Source: Chlorokybus atmophyticus (lineage: Eukaryota; Streptophyta; Chlorokybophyceae; Chlorokybales; Chlorokybaceae). From it: a DNA stretch of 57,956 nucleotides. The notes under the pieces are model-generated. The model was not told where the DNA came from. It made no database searches and saw nothing but the letters and a program-made list of their open reading frames with translations. The stretch lies in assembly GCA_009103225.1 (NCBI GenBank), contig RHPI01001037.1, positions 276,716-334,671 of the forward strand, in the 5' to 3' direction. The translations under genes and the position numbers were made by a program. Shown in pieces: positions 33,363 through 43,768 of the stretch; the stretch's first letter is position 1; every line of letters starts with the position of its first letter.

Positions 33363-34011
33363 GATTACTCCGCAAGTGATGTAAAAGTGGTTGATAGCCA
33401 GCTGGAGATGCAAGCAGTAAACTAATTTGGTGCTCTATTAAGTGCATGTTATGATACATGCATGGCAAGCACATGATAAGCTGCCACTTTTTGCTACTAA
33501 AAAAGTGGAAGAATGCTTGTGTGCTGGTTCATGTGAATTTCAACATGCTTATCAATATGTTGCATACTTTAAGTAAATTGCAAAATAAGCACAAAACCTT
33601 GAGGTATTGTGTTAAGCAGGGACAGCATGATTGTCAGCAATTTTAATTAACCCTCGCAATAATTACGGACTTTTGACCACCTTTTAAGGGAGTGGTACCT
33701 TTGTTGTAAAGGTTTAATGGCATAGTGCAGCGTGTAAAGTTCGTTAATGATTGTTGTTGGTGCGACACATAACTTTGGTGAGGCACAATGGGTTGTGCGC
33801 AATAAAGTAATGTGTAAACCTTCAGCATTTTAGCTGCCGGTGCTGGGGGTGCATTGCTAGTGAAAGGAGAAATAGAAACAAAGGTAAAGATTGGTGGTTA
33901 TCATGCCAACGTCACCTTCATAGTGGTGTCCATCAACATGTTCGTGTTTATGTGGTATAGTGACATGAATGGCATAATGGTGTTTAAATGACATAGGATA
34001 TTGGTGCACAG

Positions 34012-35310
34012 TTGTGCACAGTGAAAAAGAGCTATAAGCGTGTAATGCTGTCTGCAATAGGGTCACATAGCTTGGAAAATAAGCAAACTAACCCCGCGCT
34101 TCTCACTGCACTGCAAGTGAAGCGTGAAAACTCACCAGCTTTTCTGATGCACTTAATGTTATCTGACGACTTCGTGCCAGGTGGTGTTGTAGACATCATT
34201 GAGAAATATCAATACATATTCTCAAATGAGTTGCTAGGCTTACCCCCTAGTCGAGGTGTCGGATACAGAATACCATTGGTTCTTGATAGTGCACCTCATT
34301 TTGGCCAACACATAGGTTAAGCCCCAATGAGAGGGAGGAAATGGAAACATATATACAGCCGTTGTTAAAAAAGGGATTAATGAAATAAAGTTCTTCACCC
34401 TTTATTAATGCACCTATCTTGTTTGTGATGAAAAAGGAATGGGATATTGCGCATGTCTGCAGATTACCGTGCTTTGAACAAGGTCACGTTAAAGAATCAA
34501 TACCCGTTATCGCAAGTTGGTGATGTGTTTAATAAAATTTCGGGTAGTGCGAAATTTAATACGCTAGCCTTGACTAGTGGGTATTATCAAATCCGTATTC
34601 ACCCCTTTTCATGTTCACAATATGCCAATTAGAATACCCTCTGGTCACTATCAATGCAAAGTATTTCCATTTTTATTGACAAATGCACCTAAGTGTTGTA
34701 GAAGGAAATGTATAAAATGCTTGATGACATGTTTGGAAAGCATGTTATGGTTTATTCGAATAACATAATTGTCTTCGGTAATATAGAGAAGAGCACAAAA
34801 GGCATCTGAAAGCGGTGTTTGCTTTATTGCAAACACACCGCTGATTTGTCAACTTGTTAAAGTGTAACTTTTGCAAGACAGAGTTGGCATACTCAGGGCA
34901 TATTGTTTGTGGCAAGGGTGTTAAACCTGACCCTCGCAAAGTGCAAATGGTTACAGAATGGCCTCCACACAAAAATATCCATTAGGCGCGATCATTGTTT
35001 GGGTTGGCAAACAATTTTGCAAGTTTGTGATGGGAAACTCTACGGTTGTGGTGCCTATAACTAAGCTGTTGCAAAAGGATGTCCCATTGTTTTGGACAGC
35101 AGCACAAGAAGCTGCTATGCAACAAGTGAAGTTGGCCTTAATGTTGGCACCAATACTGGCATTGCCAAGTTGGGATGAACACTTCGCTGTGGTGAGCGAT
35201 GCCTCCACCCTTAGATGTGGTGCAGACTTACTGCAAAAGGGCAGACCATGTACTTATGAGAGCAGAAAATTCATTCATCCCAATATAAGTGAACCACACT
35301 ACCATTGAGC
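34012..35310 (+). pseudogene. gypsy reverse transcriptase and RNase H remnant
   Basis: I-I-E-K-Y-Q-Y-I-F-S-N-E-L and L-P-P-S-R-G mark the segment before RT. Then come P-L-L-K-K-G, S-S-S-P-F, R-M-S-A-D-Y-R-A-L-N-K-V-T, Y-P-L, then Y-S-N-N at 34,753-34,764 where Y-x-D-D is expected. RNase H retains A-L-P-S-W-D-E-H-F-A-V-V-S-D-A-S. At least three frameshifts and many TAA/TAG codons are present. Both catalytic Asp of motif C are Asn. Confidence 0.78.
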
Positions 35311-35337
35311 AGGAATTGCTTGGTATAATGCATGCTC

Positions 35338-35744
35338 TATTAGATGTTATAGCTTGTTGAAAGTACATGTATAGGCGGCGCCTACATGTAGTTGGTACGA
35401 TCAGCTTAACCTTTATAGTTACGAGAGTTACGAGAGTTACGGGAGTTACGGCAGTTATGGTCAACCATGGTCAACTTTGACTTTGACCGTTGACTTTAAC
35501 CATTACCTAGTGTTAACTAGTGTTGACGTTGACCAGAGTTGACTAGAGTTGACTAGTGCTTAGTAGCATAGTATATAAGACACTGTATACTGCTAAGTAT
35601 AGTGGGTCGCACATTGTATCCATGGTTGGCGTGCTTGCTGCACTTGTCCTTAATGTGTGCACACTTGTATGTAAGAGGCAAATACACACACACTAGGCGC
35701 ATCACTAGTTCTCAACACACTAGGCGCATCATTAGTTCTCAACA
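35338..35744 (+). repeat. solo LTR, LTR-A family, in gypsy RNase H
   Basis: Begins TATTAGATGTTATAGC (first TG mutated) and ends CTCAACA. Perfect 5-bp target duplication TGCTC at 35,333-35,337 and 35,745-35,749. The last 25 bp are tandemly duplicated (two ACTAGGCGCATC units). It arose by recombination between two LTRs after an insertion. Confidence 0.9.
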
Positions 35745-36179
35745 TGCTCTTGTAACATGGCAATGTTACTTATGATTTTGTTTGCAGTGGAGACTAATCA
35801 TAACCCATTGGTGTACTTCTAAACACTGGTAAACTTGTCACGTAGGTAAGCTTGCTGGAATGAGTCTCTATCGCGATTTACTTTTCAATGGGTATAGCGG
35901 CCTGGTAGTAGGACCAATGAGGCAAAATCCTTTATGTCGCTGTCCATCATTGTTGGCAATTATTATGCGTGCGCAATTACTTGCAACATTGAGTACATTG
36001 CCCCCAATGATGAGTTTGTGCAAGTTGTTTTACATGGTTATGCCCTAGACCCATGGTTCTGGACAGAAGAGAGTGCACAAAAGACAAGTTGTATTACATG
36101 GGCGCTAGCTTGGTGATACTTAACCATGCAGGGCTGCGCATGAAATGCATAGCTAATGTACACGATCCACCGTACGCTG

Positions 36180-36971
36180 GGCACTTTGAGAATCGCAAGA
36201 CCATTAAGGCAGCGTTACAGATGTAATGGTGGCCATTGTTGCCTAATAACGTAAAGCATTATGTTGACACGTGTGACAAATTTAAACTTGATAAGCCGTC
36301 TCGCTGGATTGCTAAGACCTTTGCTTGATTCTCATTGTAAATGGGAAAGTGTGAGTATAGACCTTCATATTGAGCTCACGGAGACAACATTATGTCATAA
36401 TATGGTTGCAGTTTCTGTAGACCATTCGATAACATTGGTTCACATTGTCCCTTCTTGCACGAAAATAGGCTCCCAATAATTGGCAGTTTTATTATGTTTG
36501 TGTTCAAGTTGCATGGCTTGCTTTGCAACTTGGTGTCTCATCGCGACCCGCGATATGTAGCCCAGTCTTGGAAGTCGCTATGCAGCTTCTGAAACATTGA
36601 GCAGAACATGAGCACATCTTATCATTCGCAGACGAATGGTCTGACAGAGCGAGCCAACGAAGTGAGTGAAAAAACCATCCAATCATGTGAGTCCCAGTTA
36701 GTGATCAGAAAATCTATCTCGCAATGGCTGAGTTTGCAAAGAATAATGCCTGGCAAGAGAGTGTGCAGGAAACTCTGTCTTCCTTGAATAACGGTGTGAA
36801 TCCATTAAAACCCGCGACCATAAAAGTGCCCGCTATCAACGTAACTCGCATGCCTGCAGCGCGCAAGGTGGCTTTGGCCATGTAGGACAGGCTAGCATTG
36901 GCAAAGGATTGTCTGCGCGCAGCGCAAGACAAACAAAAAGCCCATGTTGATGCATGTCATACAGAGGCCTA
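36180..36971 (+). pseudogene. gypsy integrase remnant
   Basis: W-E-S-V-S-I-D starts the core with its first catalytic Asp, then V-D-H-S near the second site, R-D-P-R-Y, and S-Y-H-S-Q-T-N-G-L-T-E-R-A-N with the catalytic Glu position. The tail D-R-L-A-L-A-K-D-C-L-R-A-A-Q resembles the gypsy integrase C-terminal helix. It ends where LTR-B starts at 36,972. Confidence 0.75.
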
Positions 36972-37124
36972 TGTTGAAGGTTAAGCATATGAGGTTTGCT
37001 AGTATAGTATGCTTATAGTACATGTTGAAGGTTAAGCATATGAGGTTTGCTAGTATAGTATGCTTATAGTACATGTTGAAGGTTAAGCATATGAGGTTTG
37101 CTAGTATAGTATGCTAATAGTACA
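36972..37124 (+). repeat. three 51-bp sub-repeats in LTR-B
   Basis: Units start at 36,972, 37,023 and 37,074, each TGTTGAAGGTTAAGCATATG and ending GTACA. Copies are nearly identical. Other LTR-B copies have one or two units. Confidence 0.93.
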
Positions 37125-37329
37125 GTCAGCTTGGTGATGTTACTTGGACCATGTGCGGCGGTTACGCAATGGGAGTTACAATCAACAGGAGTTACGGGAG
37201 TTATGAGAGTTACGGTCAACTTTGACCATTGACTAGGGTTGACTTTGACTAGGGTTGACCAGTCTTTTTTAGTGTTGACTAGCTTAATCTATAAGTCACT
37301 ATATATAGCACATACAGGTGGAATTGCAA
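36972..37329 (+). repeat. LTR-B, left part, host of the Helitron
   Basis: Starts TGTTGAAGG and includes three 51-bp sub-repeats (36,972-37,124), a GTTAC block, TTGAC array and a TATA region. It breaks at 'gaattgcaa' at 37,329, where the Helitron begins. The next part of the LTR resumes at 50,315. Confidence 0.88.
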
Positions 37330-37497
37330 TCACTAACATTATAAAACAGCGTATGGTCTGTCTATATGTTCGTGGCGGTCCACGTGTGTACATGGCGGCC
37401 GAAATTTATGAATGTCGGCCATATTGCCTGGTGGCACTGCCGAAACTGTGCAGCAAGTTGGCCAGTACATTAATCAAATAGATTGCATTGGGGGACA

Positions 37498-37620
37498 CCA
37501 CCGTCGCGGTGGGGGGCCCCAAAGCATTGCAAAAGAAATGGCGACCTTATGCGCCTTGATAGTTGCATAAGGTCGCCGACCGTCCAATCAAGCTAACAAG
37601 TGGTTTGGTCGATTGGACGG
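37498..37620. repeat. three adjacent hairpins near the Helitron 5' end
   Basis: Arms CCACCG/CGGTGG (37,498-37,512), GGCGACCTTATGC/GCATAAGGTCGCC (37,540-37,577) and CCGTCCAATC/GATTGGACGG (37,580-37,620). All arms are perfect. Confidence 0.85.
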
Positions 37621-37699
37621 CCAGTGGCTGCGCACAATTTGCAATATATGATGCGGCAATGAATATGCCGCTGCACCGCCAATGTCACATCACGCAGCA

Positions 37700-38150
37700 G
37701 GCAGCAGTTGCGGCAGTTGCAAGCTGGCGGTAGCTGCGGCGGCGATGGTGGCGGCAAGTATGGAAAAAGCGGCAATAGCACTCAGTCACCCTGCGCCCGC
37801 CCTCACCTTCTCTTGGTAAGCGCTCAGCTTGCATGCTTTACTTTAAGTTCGCCCCCAAAGCACTCACTACAAGCACTCACTCAAGCACTCACTACCTCAT
37901 ACACAGGCGCTGCCAGCAGCAAGGCCACACAGGCGGCAGCACTCAGCTATCTCTTGCGCCCCCACCTTCTCTTGGTAAGCTCGCTCAGCTTGCATGCTTT
38001 ACAAGCCCGCCCCCCCATTTGTTCAAGCCCGTACTACCTCACACACAGGTGGCAACCACTACCAACAGCAAGGCCACAGCTGCGGCAGCACTCAGCCATT
38101 CCCTGCGCCCGCCCCCACCTTCTTTTGGTGAGTGAGAGCTTGCTCAGCTT
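37700..38150 (+). repeat. triplicated exon-like unit, about 155 bp
   Basis: Three units, each with a GC-rich, CAG-rich segment ending 'cttctcttg' or 'cttcttttg' followed by a GT donor (37,816, 37,975, 38,128), then 'gctcagcttgcatg'. Units 2 and 3 also have a CACAG acceptor (exon-like 37,907-37,974 and 38,049-38,127). Whether they are spliced is unknown. Confidence 0.6.
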
Positions 38151-38721
38151 GCATGTTTGTCTGCACTCACCCCACTACCTGCCCGTTCACCCGACCATGT
38201 GTGTGCAGTGGACATACCCCCCCCCCCCCCTTTCTCAGTCGGACGTTGCACTTGCTGGCCACCTCAACGCTCTGCACTCTCCCTTCCTTTGGCCACATTG
38301 TATGTAGGAAGTAGCATGTTGTGATGTTATTGTGTTGTGTTGTGGAAAAGCCGTATGTATGTATATGGTGGAAGGTGATAGTTGTATGCATGTTAAGTTG
38401 CTGCGCATTGTATGCTTGAGATTGGTTTATCATATCAGCAATTTTGGTCTGACCTAGCTGTTGGCATAGTTGGTGGAAGGTGATAGTTGTATGAATGTGC
38501 TTTTTGTTCATTATATGCTCGGGAGTAGCTTTGCATATCCGGAAATGATGTCTCACCAAGTATTATGTGCAGTGCCAATGAGAGAGCCAGTGTCAGTGCA
38601 TGCCGAGCCAAGCAAGACAATTGACAGTGACAGTGACTCAGACATTGATCTTGAGAAGGTAGTCTGCATATGTACAATGTATGCGCGTACACATTTTTTT
38701 GCAGCAAATGAACAATGTTCT

Positions 38722-39223
38722 TGGTGTGCAGTATTCAAAGAAAGATTTGCAAGATTTGAGAAGATCGGGCTTGCTGAAACAACGACAAGAGGAGAAGGCC
38801 GCGGCTTTGGCTTTGCGTTTACATCGACAGTGTGTGGAGTTGCCTTAACTATTTGCTCAGTGTCCTCCTTCTCAAACACCTGCACCGGTGGGTCCGTCCC
38901 GCGACGATCTGTTTCGAGCAGTGAAATGCTTGAATGTGGTGTGCAAAAAGTTGAGGCATGATAATGGGAGGTTGGAAGGGTTGTTGGAAGCTTCAGTCAG
39001 CTGTGAGCATAAGTACTTGCAAACCATACAAGAACAAGAGTCTGTTTCTCATCAACGCATGCTGGCTTTACATGATCGGAGTGAGAAATTGGCATTAGAA
39101 GTTCAAGGACTTGATGTAGCACTTGCCAAAGCTTCAGCAGAACGTGACAAGCATCGTGTTGAAGCAGGGTTGTATAATAAGTGGCTTGATGATACACGCT
39201 TAGAAAAAGAGTATGTATCGTAA
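38722..39223 (+). CDS. predicted coiled-coil protein exon in the Helitron
   Basis: An acceptor at about 38,729 (tgtgcag) leads to a Lys/Gln-rich helix (K-K-D-L-Q-D-L-R-R), and the frame 38,888-39,223 gives 111 more residues rich in Leu heptads (R-L-E-G-L-L-E-A, L-A-L-E-V-Q-G-L). An in-frame TAA or a frame change lies between near 38,845. No known domain. It could be the N-terminal extension of the Helitron protein or a captured host exon. Function unknown. Confidence 0.4.
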
Positions 39224-39547
39224 ACGCAAGAAATAGTTGGATGATAGTGCGATAGAAGAAAAGAAGAATGCAGAGCTTGCCGAAGGTGCAAAGCGTGCAT
39301 TCTTTTGTATACATCATAATATGTTTAGAGTTTGTCAGTACGGTAGCGAGTGTAAAGGAGTACATATAGATTGAGTAATGAGTCGCAGCAACAATGTAAC
39401 CACCCACCATCAAGAGGATTGCAGTTGCAAGAGCAACGTGCTGAGCGAGAAGTTGACAATTATGTAACGGATACACGCACCTCGCAATACCTCAACACTG
39501 TTTTTAGCACACCCGGTGTGGTTCAAGAAGGATAACAGCCACAACCT

Positions 39548-40141
39548 GTGCAGCATGTTGCTGTGCACGCTGATAAAGCATTTTACAACAAGCAACCACG
39601 TTATGTTGATGCACCATCACAGCCGCATGCATTGCTCGCTGATATGGCGACATTGAGCGCATGTGTTACTCAGGCTGTACAGCAAATGGAGACAAACAAA
39701 AAGATAAGGCGGCGGGCTTTTTTTATTGAACACTTGGCCACAATGCTCAACCCGTTACAGCGTGAGGCATGTTGCTACATGCGCACGTGCGGATATACGG
39801 TACAAGATGCGTACGATGCAGTAAAGAATATGCCGGATCCCACACAACATGACGGGTTGCCGCATTCGAGCCTGCAACAAGAACGAAATGAAGTGCCCAC
39901 CTTGCAACCGGATCTCGAGCGAGATAGGCAGCACGAGCACCAACCTGACAATATTGATGAGGCGGGGGGGGTGCTGCCCAAGAAGTGCACACGGATGCGA
40001 TATCACATGCGCATACTTTATGGTCGATTCGTGATGCAAAATTGCAAGCACAACTACAGCAACAGGCATCCCACCTGCGGTGGGCAGAAGCAGCACGTTA
40101 ATAGTGGCATAGGCGAACAGGACAACAAAAGCAACGCGTAG
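39548..40141 (+). CDS. Helitron N-terminal region or separate ORF
   Basis: 197 codons. Residues 40-80 include A-C-V-T-Q-A-V-Q-Q-M-E-T and I-E-H-L-A-T-M-L-N-P, which look helical. Not recognised as a named domain. The next coding frame (40,141 onward) is the start of the Helitron replicase, so this may be an upstream exon in a different phase. No signal peptide or membrane segment. Confidence 0.35.
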   Translation: MQHVAVHADKAFYNKQPRYVDAPSQPHALLADMATLSACVTQAVQQMETNKKIRRRAFFIEHLATMLNPLQREACCYMRTCGYTVQDAYDAVKNMPDPTQHDGLPHSSLQQERNEVPTLQPDLERDRQHEHQPDNIDEAGGVLPKKCTRMRYHMRILYGRFVMQNCKHNYSNRHPTCGGQKQHVNSGIGEQDNKSNA

Positions 40142-41684
40142 TGGTCGGTCGTCAAGCATCGCAACGCCAACTGTTGCTGGATAAAAAAATGATGCACAAT
40201 GCGGAGGCCGAACGCACCACGAGACTCCGTGCGCAACACATGCCAAACACGCAACAGCGACAGCGCGAGGCGGATGCCAAACACATGGCCACGCGACGTG
40301 CTGAAGAGACTCCAGGGACACGGCATGAATGACTACAGTCGATGGCACATCACACCTCTCAGCAATGCGCAGACGAAACCCCAATAACGCATCAGCAACG
40401 CTTGGATTCTGCGGCTGCGCATGCCGCCGTTCGCAAACAGCAAACTCCAAATACGAGAGCTGCAGTAAGAGAAGCAGATGCAATTGTCCGACAAACATTG
40501 CATTTTAATCCGGTTGTGACGCGTAATTTAGCACGCCGAGCTACGTTCACGGAAGCGGACCTGCCGCCCAATGAATGCAGCAACTTGGGCGAGCGCATGA
40601 CATGCGCAGAGTGTCATGCAATTGTTTGAAAAAGCGAACAGGTGAAGCAGGGCGGCGGCTTTTCAATATGTTGCCAAAAGGGGAAAGTGGATTCGCTGTC
40701 GCATTTTCCTCCTGAACCACGTTTTTCAGACCCATTGCACAACCTATTTGTGGGTCAATACCCTGTCGCCAAAGCCTTTTGAGCGAACTCGCGGAAATAC
40801 GATAGCAACCTATCTATGGCAAGCCTGCATCACAAGGTAACTAAGTCTGTGTATGCGACGCTATTTGCTAAACAGTGCTTTATGCATTTTACACACAAAT
40901 ATGTTTTTGCCATAGGAAACACGCCCTGCTGGCGAGGGCGGTGTATCGGCCTTCACTGTTGGGGGGGCTTTATATTATTGCATGGGCCCGCTACGAGCAG
41001 ACGCGGATCAATCACCCGCTTTTGCACAGCTGTACATACTCGATCCCGATGATGCCGTCAACCGGCGCAGCTCGCGTCTGGGTTCAGCATGCTCCCGCGA
41101 TGTATTGGACAGACTGCATCGCATGTTGCGGGAGGAAAATACTTACGTCTTTGAGTTCATTCAGCTCATGGACATACCTGAAGGAGATGTCGCCGATTAT
41201 CGGCTAATTATCCGAAGATATGATGTACCTGACAAGCGGCCTTACAATGCATCGACCGCAAATGAAGGGTTGGCAATGTTCATGCCGGACAACCCTGACG
41301 AGCAGCATAACCGACACGAGATCAACATTTGACAACGGGTAACGCAATTATGAACAACGTAATAATGATCCATTATGATGACGTAATCGCAGTGTGCATT
41401 TTGATCATAAAGTAATGCATCTGTGATGCAGGGGGGAGCGATAGAGCGTATCAGCAACCTCAACGGCGCGTATGATCCACTGCACTTCGTGCTATGTTAC
41501 CCGTTTGGGGGAACGGGATGGCATGACGATATCCCTTTGCGCGGTGGTGTTCGTCGCGAAGGCCGTCAACGGCGCACTGCACGCGAGGAGTTTGAAAACA
41601 ATTTCGATGAAGAGGAGCTCAGCAGGGGAGCGAAGCGCAACTTTGTTACCGCTCGCGAATACGCAGCTTTCATAATGATGGTAC

Positions 41685-41721
<37 letters not shown>

Positions 41722-43204
41722 TCTCATTTAATCGCTTAAGACTCATTTGCCAATTTGCATAAAGTATGTGTTTCTTAGGCATTACCTTTTCGTTGTGCAC
41801 TTATCGTTGTGCTTAATATGGCAGGATCGCGATGTCAGCGTGTGGAGTGGGCAATTCACGCGAGGGCGTCGATTATATGAAGAGTATACTGTCTCTGCTT
41901 ATGCGAAAGTAGAGGCGCAACGTTTCGCATGGGTTCGAACCCATCAGAAGCAACTGCGCGCTGATCTATACAAAGGTACGTTATTGAGGGATAAGCTATA
42001 ACAAGTAATCGACGACACAACTACTCATGAGCGTTACATATAAGCCATAAATGTACTGTCAGGTGTGCGTGATGCGGTAGCCGCACACAACGGTTTACAA
42101 GGACAAGATATGGGACGCCGGATTGTGTTACCATCAACATCTATTGGTACATCGCGACACATGACACAGTTGTATCAGGATACCATAGCAATCGTAAGAA
42201 AGCTTGGAGTGCCAGATCTGTTCAGCACTTTTGCATGCAACCCGAAGTGGACGGAGATACAAGAAGCATTGTTAGAAGGGCAAACGGCCAACGATCGACC
42301 TGATATTGTGGCACGCGTGTTTTATATGAAGCTGGCAAAAATGCAAGATGACCTGGTGATACATTCGCGTCTGGGCAAGGTCGCTGGTATCATCTATACT
42401 ATTGAGTGGCAAAAAAGGTGAGTGGGTTGAACAGTAAATTGATTATAAAGTGAACACTAGCGTATATATAATGAATAACGTAATACTTACTATATGGTCA
42501 CGTGCAGGGGGTTGCCGCATGCACACATTCTCATCGTGTTGGCCGCAAGAGACAAACTCAAAACAACGGATGATTACGACAACATCGTGTGCGCAGAGCT
42601 GCCCGACGCAAAAGATGAGCCAGAGCTGTATAACATCGTCACCAACTTAATGGTGCATGGCCCTTGCGGCATGCGAAATCCAAAAAGCCCCTGCATGGAT
42701 CCAGAGAAGAAAATATGCACGAAGAAGTACCCAAAGCAGTTTCAAGCCATTACGACAGACAGCACTGAATCATACCCTGTGTACCGGCGACGCGAATACG
42801 GCCGCACCTTCGTTAAGGGAGTGGGCGGTAACGAAGTAGTGCTGACGAACATCGATATAGTACCGTACAACAAGTTCCTGACGCTCAAGTATAACGCCCA
42901 CATCAATGTCGAGATCTGTTCTTCTGTGTCCTCCGTCAAGTACCTGTATAAGTACGTATATAAGGGACATGATCGCACTATGGTGGATGTTGTACCCGCC
43001 CCGGACGCTGACAGAGAGGTGCAGCCACTCATTGACGAGATCAAGCGACATCTGGACGGCCGTTATGTGTCTTCAAGCGCGGCTTGCTGGCGCATATGCT
43101 GCTTTTAGATCCATCGTGAGCTTCCAAATGTTGAGCGGCTGGCCGTGCACTTGCCAGTTCAGCAGACTGTGTATTACGACGAGGACACGCCACTCGCGGA
43201 CGTG
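40141..43204 (+). pseudogene. Helitron Rep (HUH endonuclease) half of RepHel
   Basis: It starts with the basic R-R-A-E-E-T-P repeat and a Cys motif (C-A-E-C-H-A, later C-C-Q-K-G-K-V) typical of Helitron N-termini. Then F-A-Q-L-Y-I, Y-D-P-L-H-F, and the HUH motif G-L-P-H-A-H-I-L at 42,508-42,531. Catalytic tyrosines are in K-Y-L-Y-K-Y-V-Y-K-G near 42,938-42,967. Rep nicks and joins DNA ends in rolling-circle transposition. Introns: 40,837-40,915; about 41,338-41,422; 41,681-41,823 (with a TA repeat); 41,976-42,062; 42,418-42,507. Stops in frame: TGA 40,627 and 40,780, TGA near 41,330, TAG 43,106. The gene is cut at 43,204 by the gag element after L-A-D-V and resumes at 47,381. Confidence 0.88.
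41681..41823 (+). other. Helitron intron with TA repeat
   Basis: Donor GTACCT, acceptor GGCAG. The (TA)n lies just after the donor. Exons join M-M to D-R-D-V in the conserved Rep order. Confidence 0.75.
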
Positions 43205-43707
43205 TGTCATGCGCATGCGTGTCGGTGGCGCAACGCATCGATTATGAGGGCTTTTGAGGTCATATTTCATGAGATAGAGCTGAGTTACGGCCATTACATC
43301 GAGGTGTAACTCAATTACGCTGGTATGACTCACATGTGACTAAAAATCGCTGGTTATGACTGATTTGGGAGTTGTATGGTAGTTGTGGCAGCTAAAGTGG
43401 TTAAAACGGTTGTGGAGGCATGGTAGGAGGGTATGTAAGTGTTCTTGACTTGTGTTGCAGCTAGTTGAGCGCAAGTCCTTTGTTCTATTGGAAGCATACA
43501 GCTACTTGGAGAGGCTTCAAGACTTGGTCGTTGCCTTGCTTGTGTGCTTGCCTTGAGTGTGCACGTGCATGGATATGCTTGTGTGAAGTGTATGAGCGTG
43601 TGCCACACCTTGCGAACGGACTTAGCCTCATCTCCCCGTGCATCACATGCCAGTTGCAAGTATAGAAGCCGTGCTTGAGTCTAGGTTGGCTAAGACACGC
43701 GCTTGTT
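43205..43707 (+). repeat. split repeat A1
   Basis: 503 bp, about 8 differences from A2 (46,694-47,196). It starts TGTCATGCG and ends ACGCGCTTGTT, after which the interior begins. No tRNA primer-site-like TGG follows directly. Confidence 0.93.
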
Positions 43708-43768
43708 ACTTGCGCTCAACTCATTGGCATAAAGGTGTGCGGGTGTTTGTAGTTGTGGTGGACGTGGA

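Larger units (their letters stand above)
32893..36971 (+). mobile_element. Ty3/gypsy retrotransposon remnant
   Basis: The order is gag (32,920-33,360), degraded protease, RT (34,140-34,960), RNase H (34,960-35,840, split by a solo LTR) and integrase (36,180-36,960): integrase after RT, the gypsy order. Both ends are cut by LTR-B copies in opposite orientations, so its own LTRs are missing. Frameshifts and stops are frequent. Confidence 0.82.

Noticed and set aside
36972-37329. LTR-B copies at 32,398 and 36,972 as the LTRs of the gypsy element
   Set aside because: They lie in opposite orientations and cut into gag and integrase, so they are later insertions rather than its own LTRs.
39755-40498. 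247-codon minus-strand ORF
   Set aside because: It is antisense to the Helitron N-terminal coding region and has no recognisable domain.
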